DNA of 64,000 nucleotides. Source: Sipunculus nudus (Eukaryota > Annelida > Sipuncula > Golfingiida > Sipunculidae). The translations under genes and the position numbers were made by a program. Below the pieces are notes generated by a model. That model searched no databases, was not told the origin of the DNA, and saw only the letters and a program-made list of their open reading frames with translations. The stretch covers positions 64,335,953-64,399,952 of the forward strand of contig CM049311.1 in NCBI GenBank assembly GCA_026874595.1, in the 5' to 3' direction. Of the stretch, positions 1 to 13,500 are shown piece by piece (the first letter of the stretch is position 1; each line of letters opens with the position of its first letter).

Positions 1-449
1 TAATAAATAAATTATTTCATGGATCTTTTTCACACCTCCCATTTACATAAATATGGGTTAGATACAAAGCGTATATAAAAGGGGTTATGACCTTAACTAC
101 AAGAGTGACCTTGACCTTAAATATGTCCATGTTTGGTAAAATCTGAGTAAGATAATAAATAAATTATTTCATGGACCTTTTTCACACCTCACATTTACAT
201 AAATATGGGTTAGATACAAAGCGTATATAAAAGGGGTTATGACCTTAACTACAAGAGTGACCTTGACCTTAAATATGTCCATGTTTGGTAAAATCTGAGT
301 AAGATAATAAATAAATTATTTCATGGATCTTTTTCACACCTCCCATTTACATAAATATGGGTTAGATACAAAGCGTATATAAAAGGGGTTATGACTTTAA
401 CTACAAGAGTGACCTTGACCTTAAATATGTCCACGTTTGGTAAAATCAA
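1..449. repeat. 152-bp tandem repeat, three copies (left edge may be cut by the window)
   Basis: Near-identical units begin at 1, 153 and 305 (TAATAAATAAATTATTTCATGG) and the third stops near 449. Differences are a few point changes, so the array is young or homogenised. Each unit contains TGACCTTGACCTT, the minus-strand form of two adjacent AGGTCA half-sites. Confidence 0.95.
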
Positions 450-1350
450 ACAAAACATTAGATATCTTAAGAAAGACTGGATGCATTGTTCTGAAAATCA
501 GGCTTATAAAAGATATTGGGTAGCTTTGTCTTCTACAGAAAATTGAATGGGCCACCTATAATTATTTGTTTTTAAACTTTGTGACTGATTATGTATCACA
601 TGATTCCATTCCTTTTATATCATGGCATTAACCAGTCACTACTGCACCTGCAGGTCCTGGGGTATAATCCTCACCATTGATGGGTCATACAACTGAGGAA
701 CCCCCAAAAAACGCACTCGTTTGTGAGTGAAACACAGTAGTTGGGTATGGCATTCTCATTAAGCCTGTGCTCACCCTGGGTAGGGGCAGACCATGAAAAA
801 TAACACCTCGTCACAATCCTCCCTCCTTTGAGTCCTGTGCTCTACCCGAGGGCCACAGTTGCCAGTTTGTTGGGCCACAATACCGGTAGTCATTTTGCTG
901 TTCTGGTTTATTGCTTTTGAATATACCAGATACATTTAATGAATAACTTCCACAATCAAGGATCTAGGATAGCTTTGTCCTTTCCTATCTCATTTAATAT
1001 AACCATTATTGCCACTTGACAATAGTGCGAGCAATATGCATAAAAAGGGAATGGACAGATTTCTTTCTTATTGTGCACATGCATAGATGTGGGTCACAGG
1101 ATGAAGCCTATTAAATTTTAGGTCCTCAGCCTCACTATGAGAGTAGCTTTGATCCTGAATAATTCCATATTTTGTGAAATCCTGAGTGGTTTATCATCCC
1201 AATTATTCCCCATGCCCGATATCAGACACTGCCATTTCTCCATACTTAAGTGAGAATTAACAAGCAGGGTTAATTGGGACGAAGTGGAGAGACTAAAATG
1301 GCATGTTTAATTAACTGAATTGATATGAATTCTTGTTGCTTTGGTTTCAG
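450..1350. other. 5' flank of cry1, no recognisable gene
   Basis: Mixed-composition sequence with no long open frame and no repeat shared with the rest of the window. 640-870 is richer in GC than its surroundings. It may hold the promoter and a 5' untranslated exon, but I see no TATA box or CACGTG E-box that I would call. Confidence 0.4.
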
Positions 1351-1359
1351 TGAGTCATC

Positions 1360-1513
1360 ATGAGTCCACAGAATGGGAAGAATTGTGAATCAGATGTGAC
1401 TGTCCATTGGTTCCGTCATGGGCTGCGTCTCCATGACAACCCTGCCCTAATAGAAGGCCTGAAAAGCAGCAGCACCTTCTACCCTGTGTTTATCTTTGAT
1501 GGGGAGGTGGCAG
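1360..1513 (+). CDS. cry1: cry1 coding exon 1 (residues 1-51, first base of 52)
   Basis: The ATG at 1360 is the first in frame and is followed after 11 residues by the family's opening strand [26 protein letters not shown] (42-49) matches insect CRY. The exon ends in CAG|GTATGT, phase 1. A pyrimidine-rich tract ending in AG at 1349-1350 suggests that the exon itself begins at 1351, with the 5' UTR split by an upstream intron that I cannot place. Confidence 0.93.
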
Positions 1514-4500
1514 GTATGTGGTCAGTGATGAGTTGTCAGGTATGTGGTAATTGACAAGAGTAAGCAGGTATGTGGTAATTGACAAGAGTAAGCAGGTCAG
1601 TGACAAAAGTTAGCAGGAATGTGGTCAATAACAAAGAGGTGGCAAGGTATGTGGTTTGATGAGCCTGGAGCCAGCTTAGTTTTACAGTTTTGATTGTTTT
1701 GAAAAACTTGTTGACTTTGTTAGTAAGCCAATTTCTGCGCAGGCTTAATAATTTTTTGTTACTTCAGGTTTTGATATGGGTGCATCAGGTTCACTTGAAC
1801 TATGAAATGTCATACACCTATACCTGTTAACAGGTACAGCAGTTACCGTCCCCAGTATTATCATAGTCAGTTCCACCGAGGGGCGTCCATTATATTTTGT
1901 CAGATATTCCTGTACAAAGTTAATATAAATATGACAAGTGAAAATACAAATAGAGCTGATGTCTGTTTGTACCACAACCAGTGAAACACAATTGTGTCAG
2001 AGGTTCTACCCACTTTGTCAATAAAGCAAGTTTCACTGGCAAATATTAAAAAATGTCACTTTTTTGAATATATCAGGTGTTCCACCAGTTGTATAGAAAG
2101 AAATGATCACTACTTGATTAAATAATTAATTAAATATTTGATGGAAGCTCAGTCTATTCCTGTCATGACATGTTAACAGTTAACAAACAGAAGTGGTTAA
2201 GTTGAGGAAAACTCATTTAAAACTTTGATTGGTTGTTGGTTTTACTCAGTACGTGTAATAAAATACATCATCAGCTCGGAGATACCAAGCAGCCCTGTCA
2301 GTTCAAATAAAGGCATCTAGAAAGTTTTTTTCTATAATTTTTCATGCATTTTATATTTCCAGAGTGCTCTTTCAGTAATGCCATTGTCATACATATAAAA
2401 TCAAATGAGCATTTTAGAATTATCACCAAAAACAAATGGATACCCCTAAGTAGAACACACTATAATAAGTGTATGATTGAGTCTCGGCTATTTTCATAGC
2501 TAATGCTGTCCGTGCATTGTAAAGTGACTGGACGGAGTGGATGAATGCTCTAAAGTCCTTTCCAGAACCCTTGTCTAGTTTTTAGCTCAGCTGACTATAA
2601 GTCATCTGAGCTATAGTCGTGGTCCATTGTCCGTCGTCCGTCCGATGGGCCGTCCGTCAGTCCGTCTGTAGATGTGGCACGTTTTGAAACCGTAAGACCT
2701 AGGAATCCAAAATTCGGCATAATGTTAGATGTCCCCAAGATCTCCTACCAAGCCGAAAACTGGGTCTTTGCGACTTTGAGAAATTAAGGAAAAACCTCAA
2801 TTTTTAGCTCAGCTGACTATAAGTCATCTGAGCTATAGTTGTGGTCCATTGTCCGTCCGTCTGTCCGTCTGTCCGTCAGTCCATCCGTAGATGTGGCACG
2901 TTTGAAACCGTAAGACCTAGGAATCCAAAATTCAGCATAATGTTAGATGTCCCCAAGATCTCCTACCAAGCCGAAAACTGGGTCTTTGCGACTTCGTTCC
3001 TTTGAGAAATTAAGGAAAAACCTCAATTTTTTATTAAAAACCTATTTTCACACTTCAAAACTGCCTAATATCAAAACCACTGATCTGTTTTTCCTCATAT
3101 TTACCATAAATATTCCTCTATATAGTTCCTATGTAAATGCCAGAAATTATGTCTGTTTTATATAATTTAAAAAAGTTATGGGCCCAAACATAATGCATTT
3201 TGTAAAAAATCAGGAAAGATATTTAATCACTTAACACAAAACATGTTAAAGGTATGGACTTTTTTTCCAGTAATTTAACTTAAATTAATTAAAATTAAAT
3301 TGTATACCCAAAATTAGATCAAAATCTTTTAAATTTTTTAAAATATTAACAAAAATAAAAAATTGGTACCTTAAATTTTGCCCAACTTTGTCCATGGCAC
3401 GTTTTTTTCCTGTTAGTACTGTGGATTTAATTTTCACAGCATGTTTATGTTAGCATTTTGTCTGTTAACACCAATTTTTGAAACCAGTTGATCAAAAACT
3501 GTAGATTTTATTCAAGTTTTCAAGCACCCTGTAACATATTGTTTACACCAAGCTAGTGTTATGCAGTTTGCAAGAGCACAGCTCCCCAGCTTCAGCTCTC
3601 AGTTCCTAAATTTGGCATACAATTAGATGTCTCCAAAATCTCCTACCATGCCAAGAATTTGGTCACTAGGACTTAATACCTTCGAGATATTAATGAAAAA
3701 CTTCATTTTTCCATTAAAAACCCATTGTTACACTTCAAGACTGCCTAATATCAAAACCACTGGTCTGACTTTAATCATATGTAATATATATATTTTTCTA
3801 TACATTCTCTATGCACATGTCAGAAATGATGTCAGTATTGCGTAATTGTTTTAAGTTATGGGCCCAAACATAATGCACTTTGTAAAAAATCAAGAAATAT
3901 ATTTACTCCCTCAACAAGGGGATTGCTGAAGCTAGAGATTTTTTGTCAGGGATGTAACAATATTTAATCAAGATTCAATTGAATACCCAAAATTAGTTCT
4001 GAATTTTTCAAATTTTATAAGTTATTAGTATAAATATAAAATGAGTACGTTAAATTTTGCCCAACTTTGACCATGGCACATTTGTTTCCTGTGAGCAATG
4101 TTGATATAATTTTCATATCATGCACACATAAGTATTTCATCTTTGTAGTTTAGAAAGCTGAAAGAAATTGGCCAAAAATTGTAGCTTTTATTAATGTTTT
4201 TATGAGACCATGTCAGACCTTGGCTCCCTCAAGCGCCTCCTGAGTCACCTGTATGTTGACCTTGTTGAACTTTCAGCAAATTATGCATGCTTGATTCGAG
4301 GCTTTCACTGGGGCAGCCAGGCAGCTTATGGCCAGCCACAGTTGATCCAAGTGTCCAACCCAACTCATCTAGTAGTTTTAACAAAACAACATAACAATAA
4401 ACAATAAATTAATAATTTTTTTTTGTATTTTAATAACAAATTAAAGAAAAATAGAAAAGGAATTTGTTAGTTTATAATAACAGGAAATTAACTTGTAGTT

Positions 4501-7500
4501 ACTGATAATATAAGAATCTTGTATCGATGGATAGAATGTCACATATTCCAAATAACACCATGCAGTATTTTTCAGTCCAGTTTTAATGATAAAAAAGTAA
4601 ATCATATTATTCATTACTAATCATTAGGGATCATATGAAGGAAATTAATGATCAACAAAGATGCAGTTGATAATATTAATCTAGATTCTTACTGTGTCTA
4701 GTGTGTACACTGATGTGAAATTAGTCCAAAATGAATATGTTACATTTATTTTTTTTTTAATATAAACCAAAGCCATAAAACCAGGTACTTAAGATCATTA
4801 TTTAAATGTGTGAATTTTGTATATTCTGGATTCTCAACATCATTGTTTGATGAAAACTATATAAATACCAGACATGGTGTGAATACTTTGCAATTGTATT
4901 TAAATACGAATATGAATATGTACTCCATTATAAAATTTCTTGCATAAAGAATGGGAATTCAGGTGAAAATGAAAGTATATGAATACCAGTGCAAATACTT
5001 TCAAAATGTATTCATGAATGCATTCATGAATATATTCTTTAATATTATTTTAATAATCTTTTCAGTTATATTTCATTTTAAAAAATCATATGATTCTCTT
5101 ATTATTTTTAATAAAAATTATATTTGGGACATTATTTGTAATTTTTTTTAATAAATAGTTAAACTCTTATATTATATGTTCTGCTTATAAGTTATATGGC
5201 CAAGTCAAAATCTGTTTGACAGTAGTACTCCATTTGTTAATAAAATAAATGAAATCAATCCTCTTCCCTGTCTCCAAAGGTACTATCAAAATCATACATA
5301 AGCTAAACAACAACAACAAATAATACAGCTTATATTTATTTCTACACAAAACCAGCATGTGCCTCATTTCTAAATCATATTTTTTATCATACATAACAGC
5401 TGGGCGCCGTGACCCATAGGTCCCTTTTTTTATTAAAAACCTATTTTCACACTTCAGGGCTGCCTAATATCAAAACCACTCATCTGTTTTTCCTCATATT
5501 TACCATAAATATTCCTCTGTATAGTTCCTATGTAGATGCCAGAAATTAGGTCTGTATTATATAATTTTAAAAAGTTATGGGCCCAAACATAATGCATTTT
5601 GTAAGAAATCAGGAAAGATATTTGAACACTTAACACAAAACATGTTAAAGCTATGGACTTTTTTTCCAGGATTATAACTTTAATTAATCAAAATTAAATT
5701 GTATACCCAAAATTAGATCAAAATCTTTTAAAGTTTTAAAAATATATACAAAAATAAAAAATTGGTACCTTAAATTTTGCCCAATTTTGACCATGGCACG
5801 TTTTTTTCCTGTAAGTACTGTTGATCTAATTTTCACAGCATGTACACATAAGGATTTAATCTGTTAAAATCTGAAATTTGAAAATAAAAGCTGCAAAATT
5901 AGGCTAGTTATTGAATTTTTTTGGAGGCTCTTGTTGTATTCCCTTACATTGTCAAGCAGTCCACTGTGGTCACTGTGGGTCATTCAGTGCAGCTCTGTAT
6001 GCTCCCCAGGCTATTATGTAATCCCATCACTCCAGCAAGCCCTCTCTCTTGTTGAGCTTGATCAGGCTGCCAGCATAAAAACCACAGGGAGCCTTTCTCT
6101 CTCCCCCCCCCCCCCCCCCCCCACCCCATTCTGTTGACAGACCTGTACTCTAAACAAGATGAATCTTATAATTTCAGCGATGAACAGTAACAACAGAGAC
6201 CCCTCACTGAACCCACCGCTTCAATACACAGGACTAATATACAAGACAAAACTGATAATTTTAATGTTAAAAAATTCTTTTTGTTGAGACTTGGACAATT
6301 TTGATTTTTTTTAAGAAAAAAATGTTCAGGAATTTAATCCTAATATTCATATATGGTAAAATATTAGGACCTAATGAAAGTGCTAACTGACAAGATTTAA
6401 GAAGACATAAATACTTTGTAGCATTTCGTTCATATCTCTTAAAGTTGGTGGGGCCTAGTTATCTAGTTTTTTAAAATAAGAAATATTGGTCAAACTTTGT
6501 GGGATTAATTTTTAACTCATATGGCCATATATTTAACTTTTGAAAAATTAATTACCTTCACACATTATTTGTTTATGAAATGGAGTTTTTATATGACACT
6601 TACCATAAGCCCATTTTTCCCCTTGGTGCATCACTAAATGGTTTCAGGCCAAAGTTTTCATTTATTACACAGTCCATATGCTTTAGCTCATGTCCATTAT
6701 TCTATAATTTACAGAGTTTCATTTAAGCTTGGCCATTTTCTCTTAGCTTTTCAAATGGTAATATACATGGAAAAACCATAAGAAACAAAAATATTTTGCA
6801 GTTACTAATATTTTCCAAAATTCAGCTGAGCGACGTGACCCATAGGTCCCTTGTTTTTCATGACTATATTTTTGCAAATCAAAGAATGCCCAAACTTATT
6901 GTCCTTCCGGCAGAAAGAGGAAAAAGCTGAATTAACCTTTATAGAAATAATGGCTTACCTTATGTCATTTTCCTGTAAACAGATTAAACCATTTTATGAG
7001 TAACTTTTCTACTGTGTAGTGACATCTTCCCACTGATCTGTGATAGGGCATATCAGGGAATTATGATGACATCATTATAGACGTGATGTATACTAATGAA
7101 GCACCAACATCCATGGAACCAAAAATCAAGAGACATGTCCCCTGTTTACAGGGAGACTTGTATTTTCTGCTTGCACACGCTTCACTGTTACGTCACATTC
7201 CTTTTTATCCATATCAAAGGAAGATAAACAATGGCCACTTGTTAAGGAACGCCATGAACCATGGATATATATGAGACATGTCAACCAGGCCGTAAAAAAA
7301 AAAAATATTTATATCGTGAATAGGTAAGGTTTCAAAAATAATGCTTTTGCCTCTTTATGCCATTGGTGCAAATTTTGTTTGGCAAGTTTGGTCTTAGGAA
7401 GAGATAATTGTGAAAAAATCAGGTGGACAGGGAGTGTGGAACAGACTATAATAGGATTCATTTCTCTTCTGCGTCATAATAATGTTGGTGGGCCACAACA

Positions 7501-10500
7501 TTGATTGAAGGGAGGATAATTAGAGGAGATTTTGGAATCAGATGAAAATAGACCAGTGATTGGACTAATGGTACAGGGACTGGGAGGAAGTGTAAGAATG
7601 ATGGAACAGCCATGTTTTTCTGCTGAATAGCTTCCATTTGTGGAATTTTAGTCCGTTGTTGTTAAGATTCATGTTGCTTCTCTCTTGCTGCTATGTTTTT
7701 ACATGCACATCACAGTTAACAGCTCCTTCATTTTATTTTTTGTATCTTTATTAAGTTTGAACATGATTTAAAGAGACCCTGGCTTTAGCTAAATATCTGA
7801 ATCATCCCTTAATCATGTTACTGGTAAAATCCTTAAGAAAATCAGTCAAGTCAGTGTAACATTTTGATTGTACCAGCATCTGTGTCACACTTTGCATTAA
7901 TATTCCTTGGGTTAATGGCATTGGAATGCAGGTTTGACATCTCGTTAATGCGTTATTCATGTTTGTGTGACATGTAGGTAACATTGGAATCATGACTGCA
8001 TGGCATGAAGACTATGCTCTGATCATGTCTGTGTGGCCTGCAGTAATATTGTCTCCTCTGCCAAGAGGGAGACATTTTAGTGTTTGGTCTATCAGGGGCA
8101 GCAGCATCTGTGTCATTAACTTGTAAATGTGAGAACTTTTGAAACAGTTTTTAAATTTTAATTGTTTCTACCAATATCTAAAACAAATTAGAAAATCAGT
8201 GACTTAATGTTCATCTTCTAAGTCATATAAGTCAGAATAAAAAAATATTGTTTCAACCAAGTTTTCAGATGAGATTGAAAACTGATTACCTTGACTAGGA
8301 TCTTTAAAGTCAAATTAGCCAAACTATAACTCATAGTTCCTAGGATTTCCTGTGAATGTATTTTAACTTTTGAAGCACTGCATATTCTTACTGGTATATT
8401 TCATATACCAGTACCAGTTTTTTCAACCAAGTTCTCGAACAGGTTGGAAAACTGGTAGCCGTGAGCTTCATCTTCAAGGTCAAATCAGCCAAATCAGAAA
8501 TTTTAGCTCAGCTGACTGTAAGTCAACTGAGGTATAGGAATGACGCTTTGTCTGTCCTCCGTCCGGCCGTCTGGCCGTCCGTTAGCAGGGCACAAATTGT
8601 AACTGCTGGTCCTAAAAAATTATAAGTGAACATCCAAGGAGTCATATCTCTGCAGTGGTTTGACTAATTCACCTAAATTTCGGCATGCATATACATCCTG
8701 GATGCCTTTCTTGATTTTATGACAGGTTGCGCAATCTACATTCACGTTCATGCTGCAGACATCCAAGCTCATATCTTGGGAACCGTTTGACTGATTGGGC
8801 CTAAATTTTGCATGTGTATTGATCTCACACAGCTCTTTATCATACCCAAAACTGGTGGCACCACCTGCAGCCATTTTTGCACGGCCTCCATCTGTTTGTC
8901 TGCCATGGGCTAAAATCACTCATATACATGTAGTGGTTTGACATATCTGCCTAAAATTTTGCAGGTTTATACATCCTTGACAGCTCTCTTGATTTTATGA
9001 CAGGTGGCGCCACCTACATTCTTGTTTACGCTGCAGTCATCCAAGCTCATATCTCGGGAACCGTTTGACTGATTGGGCCAAAATTTTGCATATGTATAGA
9101 TCTCACAAAGCTCTTTATCATACACAAAACTGGTAGCGCAACCTGCAACCATTTTTGCACAGCGTCCATCTGTTTGTCTGCCACGGGCTAAAATCACTCA
9201 TATACATGTAGTGGTTTGACTTATCTGCCTTAAAATTTGCATATGTATACAACTTGGACAGCTTTCTGGATTTTGTGGTAGGTGCCTACATACTCATTTC
9301 GGCTGCAGACATCCATGCTAATATGCAACACTTCAATCTATTTCCCCTTGCCACTCAATCCATGCCTCACTTCACCCATTCCACTCTGATTTTAGGGGAT
9401 ACACATAGTCGCTTGTCAACTACCCATATTCTAGTTACATCTAGTGTCCTAAAACCTAGTGTGTTTATTCATCACAAGTGGATGCCATATAGTTATCACC
9501 CTGTCTGTCTGTCTGTCCATCTGTCCTTCCACACAAATTGTTTCCAGATAATAACTCCAGGTTGTTTTGACACATGAATTTCAAACTTGACTTACATATG
9601 GCCCACCACTAAAGCAAGAATCTATATGATTTTTGGGTCCAACGGTCAAAGGTCAAGGTCACAGGACTCATTTCTTTAAACAGATTATGGCTGCATTTTA
9701 AGCCAAGCTTTTCATCCCAAACTTTCCATTTAATACATTTAGCTGGCTTGCGAGTATGGGGAGAGCATAAATGAATTTGGGGTTACATGGTCAAAGGTCA
9801 AGGTCACAGGGGCCGTCTGTTCACAAATAGTTTCCAGATGATAACTACAGTTTAGTTTGACATATTGGTTTAAAACTTAATGTATGACTCACCACTTAAG
9901 GAAGAACTGTGTCGATTTTGGGGTCCAATGGTCAAAGGTCAAGGTCACAAGACTCATTTCTTTAAAAAGAATGCATATGCATTTGAAGCAAAACTTTTCA
10001 TCACAAACCTTTCATCTTCAAGATATTACTAACCTGCCAATAGAGGAAGATTCTGTTCAGTTTTTTGGTCATGAGGTCAAAGGTCAAGGTTACAGTACCA
10101 ACTTATTTAGAAAGATTGTGGATGTATTTAAGCCAAACTTTTCATCCCAAACCTTCCATCTTGCACATATAGCTGAGCTGCTAATAGGGGAAGAACTTGA
10201 TTGAATTGGGGGTCACAAGGTCAAAGGTCATGGTCACAGGGGCCCATCTGTCCACATATTTGTTTCTGAATGATAACTCCAGTTTGCATTGACATATTGG
10301 TTTCAATTTTGACTTATATATGACCCACCAATAATGTAAGAACCCTTTTGATTTTGGGGTCATTAGGCCAAAGGTAAAGGTCACAGGACTCACTTCTTTA
10401 AAAAGATTGTTGATGTATTTTAAGCCAAACTTTGTGTCCCAAACATTCTATCTTCCAGATGTTGCTCACCTGCCAAAAGTGGAAGTAATTTATGGATTTT

Positions 10501-13500
10501 TTTGGTCAAAAGGTCAAAGGTCAAGGTCATTGGGGCCATCTATCCACGTACTAGTTTCCAGGTGATAACACCAGTTTGGTTTAAAATATTGGTTTCAGAC
10601 TTGACTTGTATATGGTCCACCACTAAAGTAAGAACTGTTGATTCTAGGGTCATGAGATCAGAGGTCAAGGTCACAGGACCCACTAGTTAAGAAAGATTGT
10701 GGATGCATTTTAAGCCAAACTTTTAATCTCAAACCTTCCATCATTGACATGTGGGGCACCTGCCAATTAATATGGGAAGTTTACTTTTGATTTTGGTGTC
10801 ATTAGGTCAAAGGTTAAGGTCACAGGGCCCATCCATTCACAAATTAGTTTATTGATGATAACTCCAGTTTGGGTAGACAGGTTGGCTTCAAAGTGATCAC
10901 AGGACCAATTTTTTGGGAAACCTCATAAACATATCCTTATAGACAAATGCAGCTGAGCGTCAAGACCCATGGGTCCCTAGTTTTATGAATGCAATAACTT
11001 TTTAATCACTCAATATTTTTTTATGAAATGTAATACACAGTGTTTTTACAAAAATATGGGAGGAGTTTGAAAACCAGTCAGCTTAAATTTAATCTTCAAG
11101 GTCATGTCTTCAGAATTCTAGGATTTTTGTGAACACTTCCACTTTTAAAGTAGAGACACATATCTGTTTTTTACAGTTGCAAAAACAAACTCATTCTAGT
11201 TATCAATCAGATAAAGCAGAAAGAAATTGGAAATTTGTTATCTTTTTTGGTGCAAAGATGAAAAAAATACACAACATTTGGCAAAACTGGTTTTACAACA
11301 GACTCATCGACAGACAGATGTATGGAACACTTCAGACCTCAGTAAGCAGTGCCATTGACTAACACAAAGCTACTGAGGGGGTCTCCTAGCTACCCACAGT
11401 TCATAATGGGATGTATACCTCTTGATGAAAGCCAGTACTGAAAAAAAAGTGGAAGAACCTTTCTTCTCCAGTAAGAGGCACTGTATACATAGCATTATCA
11501 TGCCTGCATTAGATATTTACCGTAAAGCTAAGATACCATGTACAGAATGCAGATAAAATTGTTATTTGAATAAATGAATAAGGTGAGATTCCTTTTTTGC
11601 AGATCTGGCATGCTTAATGCATATCTGGCAAAATGAATTGCTAAATGAATTGATTTTTGCGGGTGTGCATGGTATCCAGGAGTGACACTTATGAATATGC
11701 ATGTATGAAATTCATATACCAGGGTAGTGTCATACCTGGTACACTTATAGATCAATATGATTGAATTATTAATTTATTTTTCAGGTACTGCTACAAGTGG
11801 CTATAACAGATGGAGATTTCTTCATGAATGTTTGGAAGATTTGGATAAATCTTTCCAAAAATTTGGAGGCCGTTTGTATGTGCTGCATGGCAAGCCCGTT
11901 GAAGTGTTTGACAAACTTTTTGATGTAAGACAGACACTAATATATTACCTTTCTTTAACTATCTTCAAACAGTTTAAAGTTATGCAAAGTTAAAGAACTC
12001 CAAAGATCGAAACAATTCTAGAAAATGATACTGGTAGGATTAAAACATGGTAGCTAGTGAAATGGTGTTTTACTTTAATCATCATCCATCATTTGTACAT
12101 TAACCCAAATTTTATGTATAAAAGCAGTCATCTAAAAAACTCTTATCAGATATCTGCATTAACTTAGATTTTATAGGGAAAAAGTCACAAACTCTTCTTC
12201 TCTGAAATTGTCTAGCCAAAATGTTCAATATTTCACAGAAATAATCCCTGCAACAATCTCTCTAAAGTTGTTTAAATGTTTCCAGTTCAGTGAATTTTGC
12301 CCAAGTTTCAGGAAGCTGAACTTGTTCATTTTGCCAAAAAAGGATACTTATTACAATCTCTGAAATGACTTTCAGTCATGCTGAGCTATAGCGATCACTC
12401 TTTGTCCGTCGTCCATCTGTCCGTCCGTCTGTCCGTCGTGCCGTCCGTCTGTCCGTTAACCTGGCACAAATCGTAACCGCTGGACTTAGAATCTTGTAAC
12501 TTTACATTCTGAGAGGTCAATGAAAAATCTCCTTGGAAACGAGAAATTAGGTCTCTGTTACCCATATCCTTCGAGCTTTTTGGCCCCAAAGTACCCCCCA
12601 GAATAGTAAAAAATTTCATACAAAAACTTTAATATCTCATTAACTACATCACTGATGGTTATGATTTTTGGCATACATATTTATCATGAGATGTTCCATC
12701 AGTTCCTGCAGACTGGTGGCGCCACCTGTATTTTTAGATTTTTTACGAATTTTTTTCTCTATTTTTGAGACCTTTAAAAATGTGAACAACTGTTAACACG
12801 GCACAAATCGTAAAGACTGGACCTAGAATCTTCATTCTTGACACAGTGAGTGACCTATAAAAAGTCTCTATGGAAACCAGAAATTAGGTCTCTGTTACCC
12901 AAATCCTTTGAGCTATGGGGCCCCAAAGTACCCCCCAGAATAGTGAAAAATTTCATACAAAAACTTCAATATCTCATTAACTACATCACTGATGGTCATG
13001 ATTTTTGGCATACATATTGATCATGGGATGTTTCATCAGTTTCTGCAGACTGGTGGCGCCACCTGTATTTTTCGATTCTTTACGAATTGTTTTCTCTGTT
13101 TTTGAGATCTTTAAAAATGTTGACATCTGTTAACAGGGCACAAATCGTTAAGACTGGACCTAGAATCTTCATTCTTTACACAGTGAGAGACCTATAAAAA
13201 GTCTCCATGGAAATCAGAAATTAGGTCTCTGTTACCCATATACTTTGAGCTATGGGGCCCAAAAGTACCCCCCCCCCCCCCCAGAATAGCATAAAAATTT
13301 CATACTAAAACTTCAATATCTCATTAACTACATCACTGATGGTATTGATTTTTGGCATACATATTGATCATGAGATGTTTCATCAGTTTCTGCAGACTGG
13401 TGGTGCCACCTGTATTTTTCAATTTTTTACGAATTGTTTTCTCTATTTTTGAGACCTTTAAAATGTGAACATATGTTAACAGGGCACAAATCTTTAAGAC

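Noticed and set aside
2947-3165. Open frame beginning [10 protein letters not shown], also at 3627 and 14604
   Set aside because: It recurs because the family-A body recurs; it ends in AT-rich sequence and the copies differ as non-coding DNA would. No support for a peptide.
4210-4407. Open frame containing [13 protein letters not shown], briefly considered as a stray cryptochrome-like exon because of the FHWG string
   Set aside because: Only four residues agree, it lacks splice sites in a usable phase, and it lies in unique filler between family-A repeats.
9644-10822. CRISPR-like regular array
   Set aside because: Units are contiguous ~145-bp tandem repeats without short repeats and unique spacers, and the genome is eukaryotic.
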